Assembly (NCBI RefSeq): GCF_910592395.1
Contig: NC_088315.1
Coordinates: 10,106,501-10,170,500 of the forward strand
Source: Lineus longissimus
Taxonomy: Eukaryota; Nemertea; Pilidiophora; Heteronemertea; Lineidae
Direction of reading: 5' to 3'
DNA: 64,000 nucleotides
The notes under the pieces were generated by a model. The model was not told the DNA's origin. It made no database searches and was given only the letters and a program-made list of their open reading frames with translations. This document shows, in pieces, positions 1 to 12,529 of the stretch. The translations under genes were made by a program, and so were the position numbers. Position 1 is the first letter of the stretch. Each line of letters begins with the position of its first letter.

Positions 1-2956
1 GCCTTGCATATGTCACAGTGGTGGTAGATATGTCTTATAACAACATGACTTGATATAGCAAGTGGCTGTCTACAGGTATCGACAAAATCGATGGATCCAT
101 TTACGACCTTAATCTGGTTGAAGTAGGACAAGGTTGTAAGATCCTGGCTGGTCGATGTCTCCGTGAAGGGCAAATATACATCATGGAATTGGTTCAAGGG
201 GAGAAGTGTTGTGTCAGAAAACAATGTGCTTAAATGATCAAGTTTTTAAAGAACATCTTTTCCTAAATGAAACATAATTTGAACTACTCATTTCCTTGTC
301 CTTCTTGTGCCACATGAGGACGGTGTCCTTAGGAAGTTACCTTTTATGCCGCTTTCTGTTAATTTAGGCCATGCCAATTTTATTGGTGGGTTAACGGATT
401 TTTCAACATGCCCTAAAATGAAAATTTCAAATAAAAGTTAATTCCCATTCCATCAACTGAGAGTAAATTGACCTGAAATGACCTGCAAGTTATTCGGCAG
501 ATTGTTTTTGAGAATCAACTCCTCTCTTCAAGAGTTGTGGGTCCCTTGCATTTTAAGACATTGCAAGGTTCATGGAAAACCCAACCTGGGATTTTCTATG
601 ATTTTTGACCAGCAGCATCCTTGTCATTTGGTTGAAAGATCCGTTGACCTATCAATGAGTTGGTATTGCTTCACTGCGGACAGCATTACGATGTTATGCA
701 AGAGAGTGGTCAGTGTCCTTTTCCCTCTGAAGGGGCACAATATTTTCGATCAGATTTCCTAGCAGAAGATTTTAAAGAGATCCAGTTGTGCCACAAGTCT
801 TTATTTAGACTAGCTGAATGTGGTAAAAATAACTAAATTGGTGATTACTTCTGATGCAGCTCATTGGCTACATAATCAACGACCTGTGGAGAACTCGAAA
901 CTGCTAACATTTATCAATGGAAGCTTATTCCTACCTTTGGTTTTAACCGGGCCGTTCAAAACTCGCCATTTTTGTAAGCGATTCGCTATAGGTTTCCATT
1001 AAGGTTGTTATCGTTCCATAGAATTAAAGGACTCGTCATAATTGCTGTGATAATTCAAGAAGAGTATTCACATTGTTGACTCGGCTATAAAGATATCCCC
1101 ATATTCCTGATTTTTTTTCCGCTAAGGGCCAAGTTCTAATTTTTGATCAGATTTTTGAAATAATGGCACCTTCTTAATTCTTGATGCAGAGTTGTCTCCC
1201 CATTGGCATTGGCTTTGAATATTTTTGGCTGTTCGTCTTTTCCTGTGAACAGTTGTGTATTCTCTTCCCAAACATTCCTGCTAATATTAGTACTAACATG
1301 CAAGGCTTTCAGCCTTTCAATGCAGCATAGAGTATCATGTAATGATATGTTTAGGATGGAGTGACACTGAATGATATCTGCATACACTCTGTCTTGTAGG
1401 GAAGAGACCTTCAGTACTGACCCCCATAATCAACCATAGAAACACACATGCCACCATGTGTGAGCATAGCAACTGCCTCTGATTCATAGTTTTAAAAGTT
1501 TAACTGCCACTCGAGGTTAAAAAAGGGCTCCACATAAATAACATCAACTATAAGCGTAAGGCAGATCCTACTTCCATGAATCATGTGGGTTGGTATGATT
1601 GCATGTTTGTTATTTATAGAAGCTATTTAGCCGGTTGATGGCCACCTGTACAAAAGGTCTTTATTAAAGGGGTACACCGTTCGTAATTGCTGGTGGTCCA
1701 GTTAAATAAAAATCCACTCATACACAATGCTGTAGTGCAGTTATTATGAATACAAATTTGTTGAAACTTGGTATTTATAGTATTTGTATATATGTCTACA
1801 CAAAGGCTTGCTGAAAATTATGTTCAGTATGTATTCATGGAATTGAAAGTTTTCAAAGTCAATTACAAATTCAAAATGTTTAACGAACAGTGTAGGCCTT
1901 TAAATGTAATAGCCCTGTAATAGGCCGAAGTGAATCAAACTCTCCAAAACCAGCTAGATAGCGTCTACACAGTAAGTAGCCACATTGAATTGAGGTCACC
2001 AACGCGCAGATGAAGGCTTCCTTGATTGAAAAATATCTCAAAAACTACTGGCTAAAAACAGTGTCCATTGCCATTTCTCTCTCCCATAGTGTGAATTAGG
2101 GACCAAAGTTGTTGCCGGAAAAGTATAGGCCAATATTAAGATGATGGTGCGTACACCTAAGGTCCTGATGATGTCCTTATTCTGCATCAGACCACCTGAA
2201 GTCATGAAGGCATTGCCAGGTAGCTTACAGCAAGTGGCTTTTCTAAGCAAACATTTCAACCCTCATTGGTGAAGGGGTTTGACATTCCACCACTTTGTCT
2301 ATGCTATTTGTAAAGTACATACAGTCCAAATCACAATTGACATGCTTTAATGCACGTCATCAGCGCTCCCCAGCATGTAAGTTTCGCGTAAAACACATGA
2401 AACATGGAGAGATAAGGGTGGTACCAGTCCGTCATTGGCACACAACTTGCGCGTATGTTCGTTTAACTGACCAAAAGCAGGAAGGATGTCAATTGTGACT
2501 TGGACTGTAGCCTCCAGGCCATGCACTTCTATCAGCCACATGTTGTGGTATTTATTGATTTTGAATACAGGTTTTTGAACCTTGTGATTGATTCTCAAGT
2601 GGATTCTGACTTCTACTTAGAATAAAATGGTCTTGTATAGTCAAATGATGTGTTGTGTTTTTTGTTTGGATGAGAGTCGCATGCTCAAAATTGGTGACTC
2701 GTACCTTGAAATGTCTGAATACTGATCGAAATGTCCACACAAGTCGGACCCTTTCCAACGAGTTTTCCGTAAACTTGAGTGATAAGTTGCTGTTCTCAGC
2801 CTACCCATTCCACACGAGGAAAGACGAACTGGATGTACGTTTGCTCCCTGTTATCCTCTGGTGCGCATGGCAGCACGAAGACAACCCCCCTGAAAAAAAG
2901 ATTGGAAGAAAAGCAGAAGAAGTCCGCATCTCAAAGAACTAATTTTGTGCCAACTT
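1..2956. other. Unassigned AT-rich DNA
   Basis: No feature can be supported here. The longest open frames are under 100 codons, and several begin at non-ATG codons. A minus-strand frame at 1136-1387 looks protein-like in composition but starts at GTG and matches nothing I recognise. Confidence 0.5.
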
Positions 2957-4665
2957 GTTGGCTCACCGTAGGGGAGTCTATGTAATACCGCAGTGTCCAT
3001 CGTCCGTCGTCATCCGTCGTCGTATCCTATTTCAAAAACAGTGGCACGTTTCTTAACCGCTAGGGCTATGAACTTGAAACTTTGTACACAGCACCCCCTA
3101 GGTCAGGTGACCTCTGACACTGAATTTCGGTCCGATCTGATTCTCAACTTGGCCACCAGGGGGCCAAATGTCGATATCTAAAAAGTGTGATATCTCGCTT
3201 ATTAGTGACTTGTTTTCGATGAAACTTGTGTTGTAGGTACTCATAGCAAATATACATCTTATATCGTACGGGTTTTTAATTTGACCTACTTTTCAAGTTC
3301 ACAGAGGTCATATGACGTAAATTGGCCGTTAGAGTGTAAACTATGGCACGTTTCTTAACCACTAAAGCTATGAACTTGAAACTTAGTACATATAACCCCC
3401 TATATCACATAGCCTCTGGTGCTGAATTTCAGTTTGATCTGATCCTCAACTTTGCCACCAGGGGGCCAAAAGTGGAAATCTAAAAAGTGTGATATCTCGC
3501 TTATAAGTGACTTGTTTTCGATAAAATTTTTATGGTAGGTACTCTTAGGAAGAATACATCCCATATCTTACGGGTTTTCAATTTGACCTACTTTTCAAGG
3601 TCACAGAGGTCATATGGCGTAAATTGGCCGTTAGAGTGTAAACTATGGCACGTTTCTTAACCAGTAAAGCTATGAACTTGAAACTTGGTACATATAACCC
3701 CCATATCACATAGCCTCTGGTGCTGAATTTCAGTTTGATCTGATTCTCAACTTTGCCACCAGGGGGCCAAAAGTGGATATCTAAAAAGTCTGATATCTCG
3801 CTTATAAGTGACTTGTTTTCGATAAAATTTTTATGGTAGGTACTCTTAGGAAGAATACATCACATGTCTTACGGGTTTTCAATTTGACCTACTTTTCAAG
3901 GTCACAGAGGTCATATGGCGTAAATTGGCCGTTAGAGTGTAAACTATGGCACGTTTCTTAACCAGTAAAGCTATGAACTTGAAACTTGGTGCATATAACC
4001 CCCTACATCAGATAACCTTTGATGCCGAATTTTGGCCTGATCTGATTCTTTATTCGGCCACCAGGGGGCCATAATGGAAAAAGGAAGAAGTGCAATATCT
4101 TGCTTATTTGAGTGAATTGTTTTCGATAAAATTTTTATGGCAGGGACTTCTAGCAAGGATACACCACATGTCCTATGATTTTTGGATTTGACCTCCTTTT
4201 CTAGGTCACAGCGGTCAAATGGCGTAAATTGGCCATTAGAGTGTAAATATGGCACGTTTCTTAACTGCTGAAGCTATGAACTTGAAAGTTGGTACATGTA
4301 ACCCCCTACATCAGATAATCTCTGACACCGAATTTTGGCCTGATCTGATTCTTGATTTGGCCACCAGGGGGTCAAAACTGAAAAAGTATGACGTGCAATA
4401 TCTCGTTTATTAATGACTTTTTTTCGATGAATTTTTTATTGCAGGGACTCTTAGCAATCACACGATATTGATCTTGTTGATGTCATAGACAATTATTGGT
4501 TGGATCATAAACTTATATATACTGCCCTGTCTTATTACTTGACATCAATACACATCTAAAAAAAGTCTTCATGCCTGATTGTGTTCACCATATTCACCTC
4601 TAAACTAAGCATGATCCTGCCTACTAAAAGATGTATAGGGTGAGCACAATGGCCCCTGGCCGTTT
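2957..4665 (-). mobile_element. Family A 'GGTGAGC' repeat, copy 1
   Basis: This is a non-coding repeat of about 1.7 kb. Its left edge reads GGCTCACCGTAGGGG and its right edge reads GGGTGAGCACAATGGCCCC, so the ends carry inverted GCTCACC/GGTGAGC. Inside are about five degenerate tandem units of roughly 300 bp. Each unit repeats phrases such as 'gccaccagggggcc', 'ggcacgtttcttaacc' and 'gtgatatctcgcttat'. The left end also holds a CGTCGTC-type microsatellite. The same sequence occurs in the opposite orientation at 46433-47847 and, shortened, at 54866-55722. No transposase is encoded, so it is presumably a non-autonomous element. The superfamily is not assigned. Confidence 0.75.
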
Positions 4666-4799
4666 CATTGAACATCAACATCATGTTGAATTCCTATTCC
4701 CTGATGGCAAGAAAATGCATTTTTACTCACCCACGAACATTTCTGGAATAACAGAAATTTATTAAGGGGGTAATGATGACAGTAATGACAAAATAAAAT

Positions 4800-5020
4800 A
4801 ATGATATAATTATGATATAGCGCGTTTCAATGTGTTGTTTCCTCAAATAGCTTTACAACTGCATACATTATTAATCGGCCTATCCAGAAACTTTTCTGGA
4901 GGAACCAACGCAGCTGTACAATCCAGCACACAACAACGACTTTCAGGCCAGTTGCACAGGCCAGGTATCGATCCCAGAACAGAAGCCCGCGTTCACTCGG
5001 CCAGGTTGTTATCCCCCCAA
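4800..5020 (-). mobile_element. tRNA-derived SINE (copy A)
   Basis: On the minus strand the head reads like a tRNA promoter. A box A-like TGGCCGAGTGAACGCG lies at about 4988-5003 and a box B-like GGGATCGATACC at about 4966-4977. A body follows with TTCTGGATAGGC, then an AGCGC-ATAT segment and an ATT-rich tail towards 4760. The TTCTGGATAGGC core and tail are shared with the SINE at 22235-22445, which supports one family. The exact ends are uncertain. Confidence 0.6.
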
Positions 5021-5895
5021 TGACGATACTGGGCGTGGGTCTACTGGTCTTGCACTGATAATAACGCAATCTTATTCTCTCTAATGTCTTGATATCTCCA
5101 TCAAATATACTTCGTTGCTTGATTGATGACTGAATACTCATAGTTGATTACAGATTAATGATTGAGATTGGACTGATTGATTGTTTATTGATTGGTTTGG
5201 TATTGCAAAATACAATATCAAAACACTGTCTTACAGATTTGCAAACATATTTTACCGGAGGGGATAAAACCTTCCAATTAAACCTTTGAAAACAATGACA
5301 CCAACGAATGAGGACAACTTATTGTCGGATTTCTCAAAAGGACTTCAACGAAAGTAGGCCTATCCTATTCTCGGACAGGAAGCCGGGCATGAGCTGAAGC
5401 CTAACATACACCACAAAAACACCAACATTAAGTAGGAATTATTGACCTAAATCTGTCAATATACATCTAGAGCGTCATAACGAAACCGTTTTAAACCAGG
5501 TTTCGAAAGAATTATAAGAGTAGAGGTATTTAAGTTGAACAACGGGAGAGACAGTGGGCGCCGCGGGCGCAGCCTTCAGATTTAGTCGACATGACTGCTT
5601 CAAACACATATTTCTCTGACCATTGACAAAATCTTTGGGCTCATTATACATCATTTCGATCCTCACATCTTGTGCTTCCTCTTATATGCGCTTGTCAATT
5701 CATAAGCACATTAAAATCCGCCCTATACGGATAAAACGTATTGTAGCGATTCTTAGAAACGGGACGATGGGGGGTTACACTAAACTAACGGATCATGACC
5801 GGCTTCACAGCTTGGCGTACGTCACAGAGTCCTAGTTGGTAAGCAGTCCTGGTAACGGACTGCGCGGACTCCAGAGCAACGGTCGTCACAGCCAA

Positions 5896-5915
5896 TGACG
5901 TCATGGGTGACGTCA
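5896..5915. promoter_or_regulatory. Paired CRE-like octamers
   Basis: Two perfect palindromic TGACGTCA octamers lie at 5896-5903 and 5908-5915, 12 bp apart and therefore on nearly the same DNA face. This is the consensus for CREB/ATF bZIP factors. No adjacent gene is identified, so any role is inferred. Confidence 0.35.
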
Positions 5916-8900
5916 CGTCTTGGTGATTTGGCGAGACGGTAGGACCGGACATATTACGATATAGATCTAGCATTTGATACACCACGAGTTTTGTCTTGAT
6001 TGTGGTTATTTTCACAACTTAGATTTAGCGTTTATGTCACAACACGATCTAGATTACTAAACTAATGACGTAGATAAAGGTAACTGGCTCAATGTATCAG
6101 TAAATGCGGGGACAGGAATAGGTTTGGCTGGTTGTGACGGCCCATGTGAGTATGTCCAGAGGAGTTAGGACATGTGGTGGTTGGCAGCTGGACGACATGG
6201 AGATTGTCCCGGCCGCATAGCGGTTTGGATTCCCACCGTCGCCCGCAATATACTTATTGAGACCAAGTACCATAGACTAGAAACTATAGAGGGACAGTTT
6301 GTCTTGTCTCCAGTTGTGATTGTGACGTGAAGACACCATGTCTCCAGACAGGGCGAATTGCCTCCTGCTATTCCTTATAGCATTTCGGACGACAATTGGG
6401 GGGTTGGGAAAAAGACATTCAACAAAACGCAAATCAATGTGCATGCAGGTAACGTAACAGGCTCAGGTTGGCCTCGGCTTGGGACGCCTGGGTCGAAGTG
6501 GCTGGCCTCGGTCGGTATGACCGTCTCAGTCATGGTTTGGGAATACGTTACTTAAATACCTTACACGCACACGTACCTCCGTCAAGTCGAAAGTCTTAAT
6601 TTGAAAAATGTCTATCACTGATTTGATCCGAGGCCCAGCTGTGAATAAAGATATGTCTCTGAGGCATTTTTAGATTGTAACAACCAACGGTTTATGACAG
6701 GACAAAGAACTCTAAATAAATGATTACGCAAGGAACCTGGTACGGCGCGGGCCTTTGGTTGCTATGGAAACTAGCATATGGGCGCCATGGTCGCTGGCTC
6801 TTTGGGTCGGTTACGGAAACGCCATGGAAGCTGGCCTTGGTAAGGTATATTCGGACTCAGCGTAATCATTAAAAATGGAGAAGTTCTTCTAAAAAAAACT
6901 AACTAATAGACATGTGCCTCAGAAACAGACCTCAGAGAAAGATCCGTACAGCTCATCGAAAAGGCGTTGCTACAATGTGGGATTCGTTTTAAATAATGGC
7001 CGACAAAGTCATAAGATAACTAATAACATATTATTTAAACTTCAAATGATAGGATAAGTATCTTATCCAAGTCCTCGACGAAATATTTACAGATGATCAC
7101 TTATGGCATGTTTATATTTACGATGAGGTGAAATTTGACTAAGTTCTAGCCTATGTCTGACAAGTTTACGATCATGGCTAACGACCGATAGGCCCTGCTG
7201 GCCTAAGTAACACGCGCTGATTACGCGCGAAATGTTCAATGGACTGAACACTCAATGTACATGCAAGCATAGTGTGGTCATGGTATGGATGGAGTGAGTC
7301 TGATCAGAACTATTGGAACCCATGGCGGAGGTGGAATACGCCGGGTAGCCGGAATGGAAAGGCTACGGTCGCCGCCGGACCCCGGCTGGGGAGGCGCGAC
7401 AGGTTTGGTGCGTACCTGGGTTTGAGTCGATGTTGTCGGATTGACCACACGATCAAGACTGATTATACTGGAAAAAGCACGTCTTTTATAGCAAAATGAC
7501 GCAGTCCCCAGCCAATCAGCGTCGCGGATTCGCGTCGCGATTTGGCAGAAACGGGAATTTTTGTAAGAAATTCTGACAAAACTCACTCTAAAACTACAGT
7601 TAGAAAATGAATATCAAAAATCGTCTCGAACAAAAGTTTCTTTTACCGGTAAGGAACACACTAGCCGTAAAAGAGAAAAATCTAACGAGCGGTTCCAAAG
7701 TTAATAAAGTTTGAAGTTAGATCCCCAAGGTTTTTTGAGAAACGGCTCCTAAGCCATTTCACAGTAGCAAGATTGACGGAGTTACGGCTTTCCCACCGAC
7801 TAATCCGCAAAAGTTATGAAAACGGCTCGTAGGATTTTACTTAAACTTTGACAATATGTCTTGATGATAAAGAAGAACATATTTCCAGAATTTGGGCAAA
7901 ATCGCCTCGCTAGATAAATATTTACACACATTTCCGCACACCAGCCGGAGACAATTTCAAATACGGCGTCAATGCGTAAAGCGATACAACAATGACGCTT
8001 TCTCCCATGTTGCGCTGAACGAACTTACTAATATTACAAAAACGGCTCGTACGATTTTACTTAAACTTAAACAAGCCATGTTCATAGTATCAAACACAAT
8101 ACTCATACAATTTGATCGAAATCGATTCGACAGAAGAAAATATGTAGACTTTTCCGCACATCGGGAGGGTAAATTCTACGACGTGACGCCAGCCATTGGC
8201 CTTTACAAAATGACGACGAAAACCACCTAAAGGTCGAAATAGATGCTAAATAATTCAGTAACTGGCTAATCCGTCGCGGAATTGAATATATTACAAGAGA
8301 GATATGGTATGCAAGATTGAGTAAACGAGATTTGACGAAAATTCAACGAGTAGTTTTTAAGATATTTGAAGTTACGCGCGGTATTGGTGAAACAAAAGAT
8401 CCCGCATGGCGCGCCATGTTTCAGGCCTTGCCATGACAACAGGCGAGAGGGTGTCCCGAAAATATCGCCAAAATACACCAACTTTCCCACAACCGAAATA
8501 ATATTTATAGATATGATGAAGTTCGTCAAATACTCGAATATCAATTTGTAAAGTAATAATAAATTCGTACGAGGCAATTTTAAATCATGACGTTTCTCCG
8601 AGAAGTGGAGAAAGGAAGTGCGAGCGGCCTCATGCACGTGCACAATGGCCGAATATAGCAGACGACAAGTAAAACGGTGAGGTCGACAATATTGCCAATT
8701 TTGACGAAAGTACTCGGACTGCACGGCTAAATCTGGTTCAGGCTATAGATAAATGCTATGACTATCGTAGTACAAACTTATAGCGGATTCTAACGAGGAA
8801 AATTCTGGCTATAAAGCTTTCCACGAAATGGACAGATGCGTGATCGTACCACGAGGTCCAGACACCAGTCGACAGGTGAAATGACAGTGGTGACAAACGA

Positions 8901-9070
8901 TGTGAATTTTGACAATGGCGTATGAGTTTCATACACAAAATTTGGTCAAGCATGCGGCCAAATGTCTCAACCATCGTAATATGAAGTTATAGGAAATTCC
9001 AATGAGCAAAAATCGAGATAAAGAAGGTACGAATCCAACTTGGTGCGAAACCCACAAAACCCATTGTGAC

Positions 9071-9081
9071 AAGATGGCGGC
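9071..9081 (+). promoter_or_regulatory. YY1-like motif
   Basis: AAGATGGCGGC matches the core of the YY1 initiator-type site common in animal promoters. No downstream gene can be shown, so it may be chance. Confidence 0.25.
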
Positions 9082-10117
9082 GCCCAATTATAAAGTGGGC
9101 GAACCGCTATAAAGTATTAATTTGGAGTCCCCAAGGATGTCAACTTGGAGAAGGAAGATAGGTAGTTCAGAGAACAGTGTCTCTGGAACTGTTTTAGGTG
9201 AAATATGGTTGATTTTAACGAGCGACTTTGTTAGATTCTGACCCGAAAATCTCGACTCCACTCACAAACGATAGACAGTTTTACAAACAGCTGATGGTGT
9301 ACAAAATGTACACTGTACATGATACATGTAATACTATACGTGAAGATGAGTCACAGCGTCTCTGTGCTGCATTACACTCAAATTGTGCAATGTCAATGCT
9401 AAAAACAAAACTGGCGGCAGATTTGAAAGATAAATTTATCAGTCCATGATAGAAGTCCAAAATACACAGGATATTGAGGGAGATGCTTGACAAAATCTTA
9501 AACCTGTTAAACTCAAGTGGGTACCAATCTGGTTGGGCAAATAGGGGATTTAAGATAAAATAAGTAGTATAACTTACTTTGAAAGAAAGGTGTCGTGAAA
9601 GAGGGGTATTCAAGATGGAGGGAAAGACAATGTGAAACTATGTATAAGATAGTTTAAGGGACACATAATTTTGAAACCCGACATTTGCCGAAAATGTTAC
9701 AGTATCATTGAACTTTGAGGACCTCTTCCTCCGGTAGCAGACGATGGCTTGCGCGTCTAATGTTGTGGTCGTCGTTACACATTTTATCTTCGCCGGACGT
9801 TTTGGCTTAAAACTGTCTTTGGACACGACACCGGTCTCTTGGCCGATGCTCAACCGTTTTGCCACCACGCACTCAAAAGCCTATTCGCCGAATATCGCGA
9901 TTATTCTCCTATTAGGTCCACCCAGCTAAGATGTAGTCTTCCGGAGCTGATCAGGAATCCGGTTCCCTCTTCTCGTCAACAATTCCACGAAAACGGAGAC
10001 ATGCGTGCCCTGTGATTCCGTCACAATCGTGTCTTATGCTGCATCAAATCTCGTCGATATCATTCTTGCTTAATAGATCTTTGCCCATCAATTAGTACTG
10101 AACTGTTCTGAATATAT

Positions 10118-10960
10118 GGCGTGTATGGCAAGCCAAAGCGGAATTTATTCAAGACCGTGGAATTACTATTCAAGAAGTTAAATATATGTTCAAGACCAAA
10201 ATATGTTCAATCCTGAATCAAATATTGTCAACCTTGAATCAAATATTGTCAACCTTGAACAAAATATATTCAACCTTGAACAAAATATATTCAACCTTGA
10301 ACAAAATATATTCAACCTTGAACAAAATATATTCAAGACTCACGTGACCATATTCAAGACGCACGTGACCACAAAAATTGATGACGTAGTTGCTCATGTT
10401 TTGATGCTTTACGGACTTTCCCGAACCCGCGTCCGGACTTTCCCGAACCCATGGTACTTGTGTTGCGTTTCGGAGCTCGAATTGTTCGCACGAGGTTTTG
10501 ACACATGGTTGTACACGTACCTAGCCGCCTACACCTGACATGTACTGTAGTCCTACACATCATGACATGGATGCCGAGTGAATGTCAGAGTCGATACATG
10601 TTTCACAGACATATCAGGCAAATTATAGGTTCAAAATGCGCAATGCCTGTCGTGAAACAGAACGCATCGGAAGTACCACAGATTCTACGCTCTACGTCAT
10701 CAATTTTGTGGTCACGTGCGTCTTGAATATGGTCACGTGAGTCTTGAATATATTTTGTTCAAGGTTGAATATATTTTGTTCAAGGTTGGACATATTTTAT
10801 TCAAGGTTGAACATATTTTATTCAAGGTTGAAAACAGTTGATTCAAGGTTGAACATATTTTAGTCTTGAACATATATTTCCTTCTTGAACTTATATTTAA
10901 CTTCTTGAATGGTAATTCTAAAGTCTTGAATAAATTCCGCTTTGGCTTGCCATAGGCGTG
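10118..10960. mobile_element. Foldback element with repeat-built TIRs
   Basis: Element 10124-10954 (831 bp) is flanked by the 6-bp direct repeat GGCGTG at 10118-10123 and 10955-10960, which fits a target-site duplication. Its ends are inverted: TATGGCAAGCCAAAGCGG on the left and its complement on the right. The arms run 10124-10389 and 10692-10954. They are built from tandem copies of a 21-bp unit, TTGAACAAAATATATTCAACC, plus repeated CACGTGACC-containing segments. The 302-bp centre has no recognisable coding sequence. The peptide repeats seen in translation are a by-product of the 21-bp periodicity. It is a non-autonomous foldback element of unassigned superfamily. Confidence 0.8.
10254..10337 (+). 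repeat. 21-bp tandem repeat inside left TIR
   Basis: Four consecutive near-identical copies of TTGAACAAAATATATTCAACC are present, preceded by two TTGAATCAAATATTGTCAACC variants. The unit is itself partly palindromic (TTGAA...TTCAA). Degenerate counterparts form the right arm. Confidence 0.85.
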
Positions 10961-11102
10961 GCATACGTTTTCTAAAACAAAGCATGGAAACTCGTGAAAT
11001 AGCCGGTTGTGATTCCGTCACGTGATTCCGTCACGCTGGAAAATCTTTACCACGCTGTCGGCTTAATTATTTTTCATACTATGGTTCCGCCATATAGTAA
11101 AG

Positions 11103-11878
11103 TAAAGCCTGCACCACACGGTGAAAATTTGCGTGATGCAAGTGACACGCGTGCATGTTGCGACAGGCAAATTCTCACTGTGTGGGGTCGTTTTTTGCTG
11201 CGTATCTTCCCTCGCGAGTCGAGACGCAGCCGATCTAGCATGTTTGATATTTTCTCGACACGCGAGGAAGTTAATCACCGTGTGGGGGCTACCTGCAGCA
11301 ATGTTGCGCGAGTTCGACGAATCACAACAAGCAGATCGGTCACATGATTTATAGGTCAGTCACATGATACCAAAATGGCAGCGCCCGGGAACTGTCAAAT
11401 CCTATGAGAAGTATTATGGACCAAGAAGACCAAATTGCCCTTATTCTCCTGCTGTTACTCCGTCGGAGGCGGCGCCGCGTTGACCGTAGTCTTTGGACAA
11501 GGCCATGGATTCAGAAAAGAGAGGATAAGGGGGCCTATGCAAATCTAATTGCTGAATTGCGGGAGGAGGACCCCATGAAGTATCGCCAGTTCCACAGAGC
11601 TGCCATTTTGGTATCATGTGACTGACCTATAAATCATGTGACCGATCTGCTTGTTGTGATTCGTCGAACTCGCGCAACATTGCTGCAGGTAGCCCCCACA
11701 CGGTGATTAACTTCCTCGCGTGTCGAGAAAATATCAAACATGCTAGATCGGCTGCGTCTCGACTCGCGAGGGAAGATACGCAGCAAAAAACGACCCCACA
11801 CAGTGAGAATTTGCCTGTCGCAACATGCACGCGTGTCACTTGCATCACGCAAATTTTCACCGTGTGGTGCAGGCTTAA
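11103..11878. mobile_element. Harbinger-type MITE, perfect 277-bp TIRs
   Basis: The element spans 11106-11875 (770 bp) between TAA direct repeats at 11103-11105 and 11876-11878. A 3-bp TWA duplication is the signature of PIF/Harbinger transposition. By my reading the terminal inverted repeats, starting AGCCTGCACCACACGG, are identical over 277 bp (11106-11382 against 11599-11875). The centre encodes only the beginning of a HARBI1-like transposase (11404-11625). The perfect arms point to a young copy or recent gene conversion. Confidence 0.85.
11404..11625 (+). CDS. HARBI1-like transposase N-terminal fragment (73 aa)
   Basis: The frame opens at ATG with Met-Asp-Gln-Glu-Asp, then a Leu run and an RRRRRR stretch, then the block WTRPWIQKREDKGAYANL and an ELREEDPMKYRQFHR block. 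This order (arginine run, W.RPW, GAY..L..EL, DP..YRQF.R) is what I recognise as the N-terminus of PIF/Harbinger (HARBI1-type) transposases. It lies upstream of their DDE nuclease domain. Here the frame runs directly into the right inverted repeat and stops, so the DDE domain is missing and the product cannot be a transposase. A second MITE at 59890-60631 keeps the equivalent fragment. Family assignment is from motif recognition. Expression and function are unknown. Confidence 0.65.
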   Translation: MRSIMDQEDQIALILLLLLRRRRRRVDRSLWTRPWIQKREDKGAYANLIAELREEDPMKYRQFHRAAILVSCD

Positions 11879-11989
11879 GGAAATTACTTGATAACGCTGA
11901 ATGAATAGATGTCACAGAATCACTTAATAAAAAAAAGGTTGCGGCCGTGATTCTGTTGTGACGGAATCACGGACGTCACCTTTAAGTGA

Positions 11990-12529
11990 TTCCGTCACAT
12001 CTGCTTAAAGTCCCTTCACTGCAAACTCAATGGCCCAAATTCATAAAGGGCGTTTAAGGGTTAGACATGTACAACTTCTCTCTAATCAGTTTCAGGGCCT
12101 ATTCATATTCTGTGAAGATTCACATCAAGGGCCAGAATCTGTCTATTCAGTAGTTAAACGCTGTTTTAAGCTAAACACCCTTTATGAATTTGGCCCTATA
12201 TGTTTAGGACTCACGTGACTAACTTTTGCGAACATCTGTATTGCAAGTTTGATATATATTGCCAAATTGTAGATCGATATAAACAGCAACTGTTTGCTAA
12301 GCTTGTTTGAAAGTTGAAAATTTTCTGGAATCCGTGATTCCGTCACGCTGGAATTGTTGCCGTCAATTTACGGGATACAAGTAAGACATGATTGGTCTCT
12401 TTTTATAAATTTTGTGGTTCTGAAAAGAACCGTTGAGATCTTGATCTTGGTGTGGCTGATAAAACTCGTTCGTCATCAGTCAGTAGCCCCACAGAGCAGC
12501 TCCCCCCAAGTCGGTCGTCCTGCTTTAGT
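11990..12529. other. Unassigned intergenic DNA
   Basis: Apart from the last 13-bp motif there is one inverted pair of 'cattta..aagggcgtttaa'-type phrases near 12045 and 12175. No gene is visible. Confidence 0.4.

Larger units (their letters stand above)
5040..10117. other. Unassigned DNA with scattered motifs
   Basis: No gene is supported. Degenerate repeats sharing 'aacggctcgta.gattttacttaaact' occur near 7823 and 8041. Open frames of 60-150 codons are scattered on both strands without recognisable domains. The longest, 8266-8724 minus, shows no domain either. Confidence 0.45.
10012..12346. repeat. Cluster of six GTGATTCCGTCAC motifs
   Basis: The 13-mer GTGATTCCGTCAC occurs exactly at 10012-10024, 11009-11021, 11022-11034 (tandem), 11986-11998 and 12334-12346. 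It also occurs as its reverse complement at 11958-11970. One near copy in reverse orientation (one mismatch) starts at about 11912. The outer GTGA/TCAC is a dyad. The copies flank, and are not inside, the 11106-11875 MITE. Copies 11022 and 12334 share extended context (CGCTGGAA). Confidence 0.7.

Noticed and set aside
1136-1387. Minus-strand 83-codon frame resembling a retroelement fragment
   Set aside because: It starts at GTG and has no diagnostic motif, so the resemblance is only impressionistic.
10203-10538. Protein-like repeat 'NLEQNIF' frame
   Set aside because: It is a translation of the 21-bp arm repeats of the foldback element, with no independent support.
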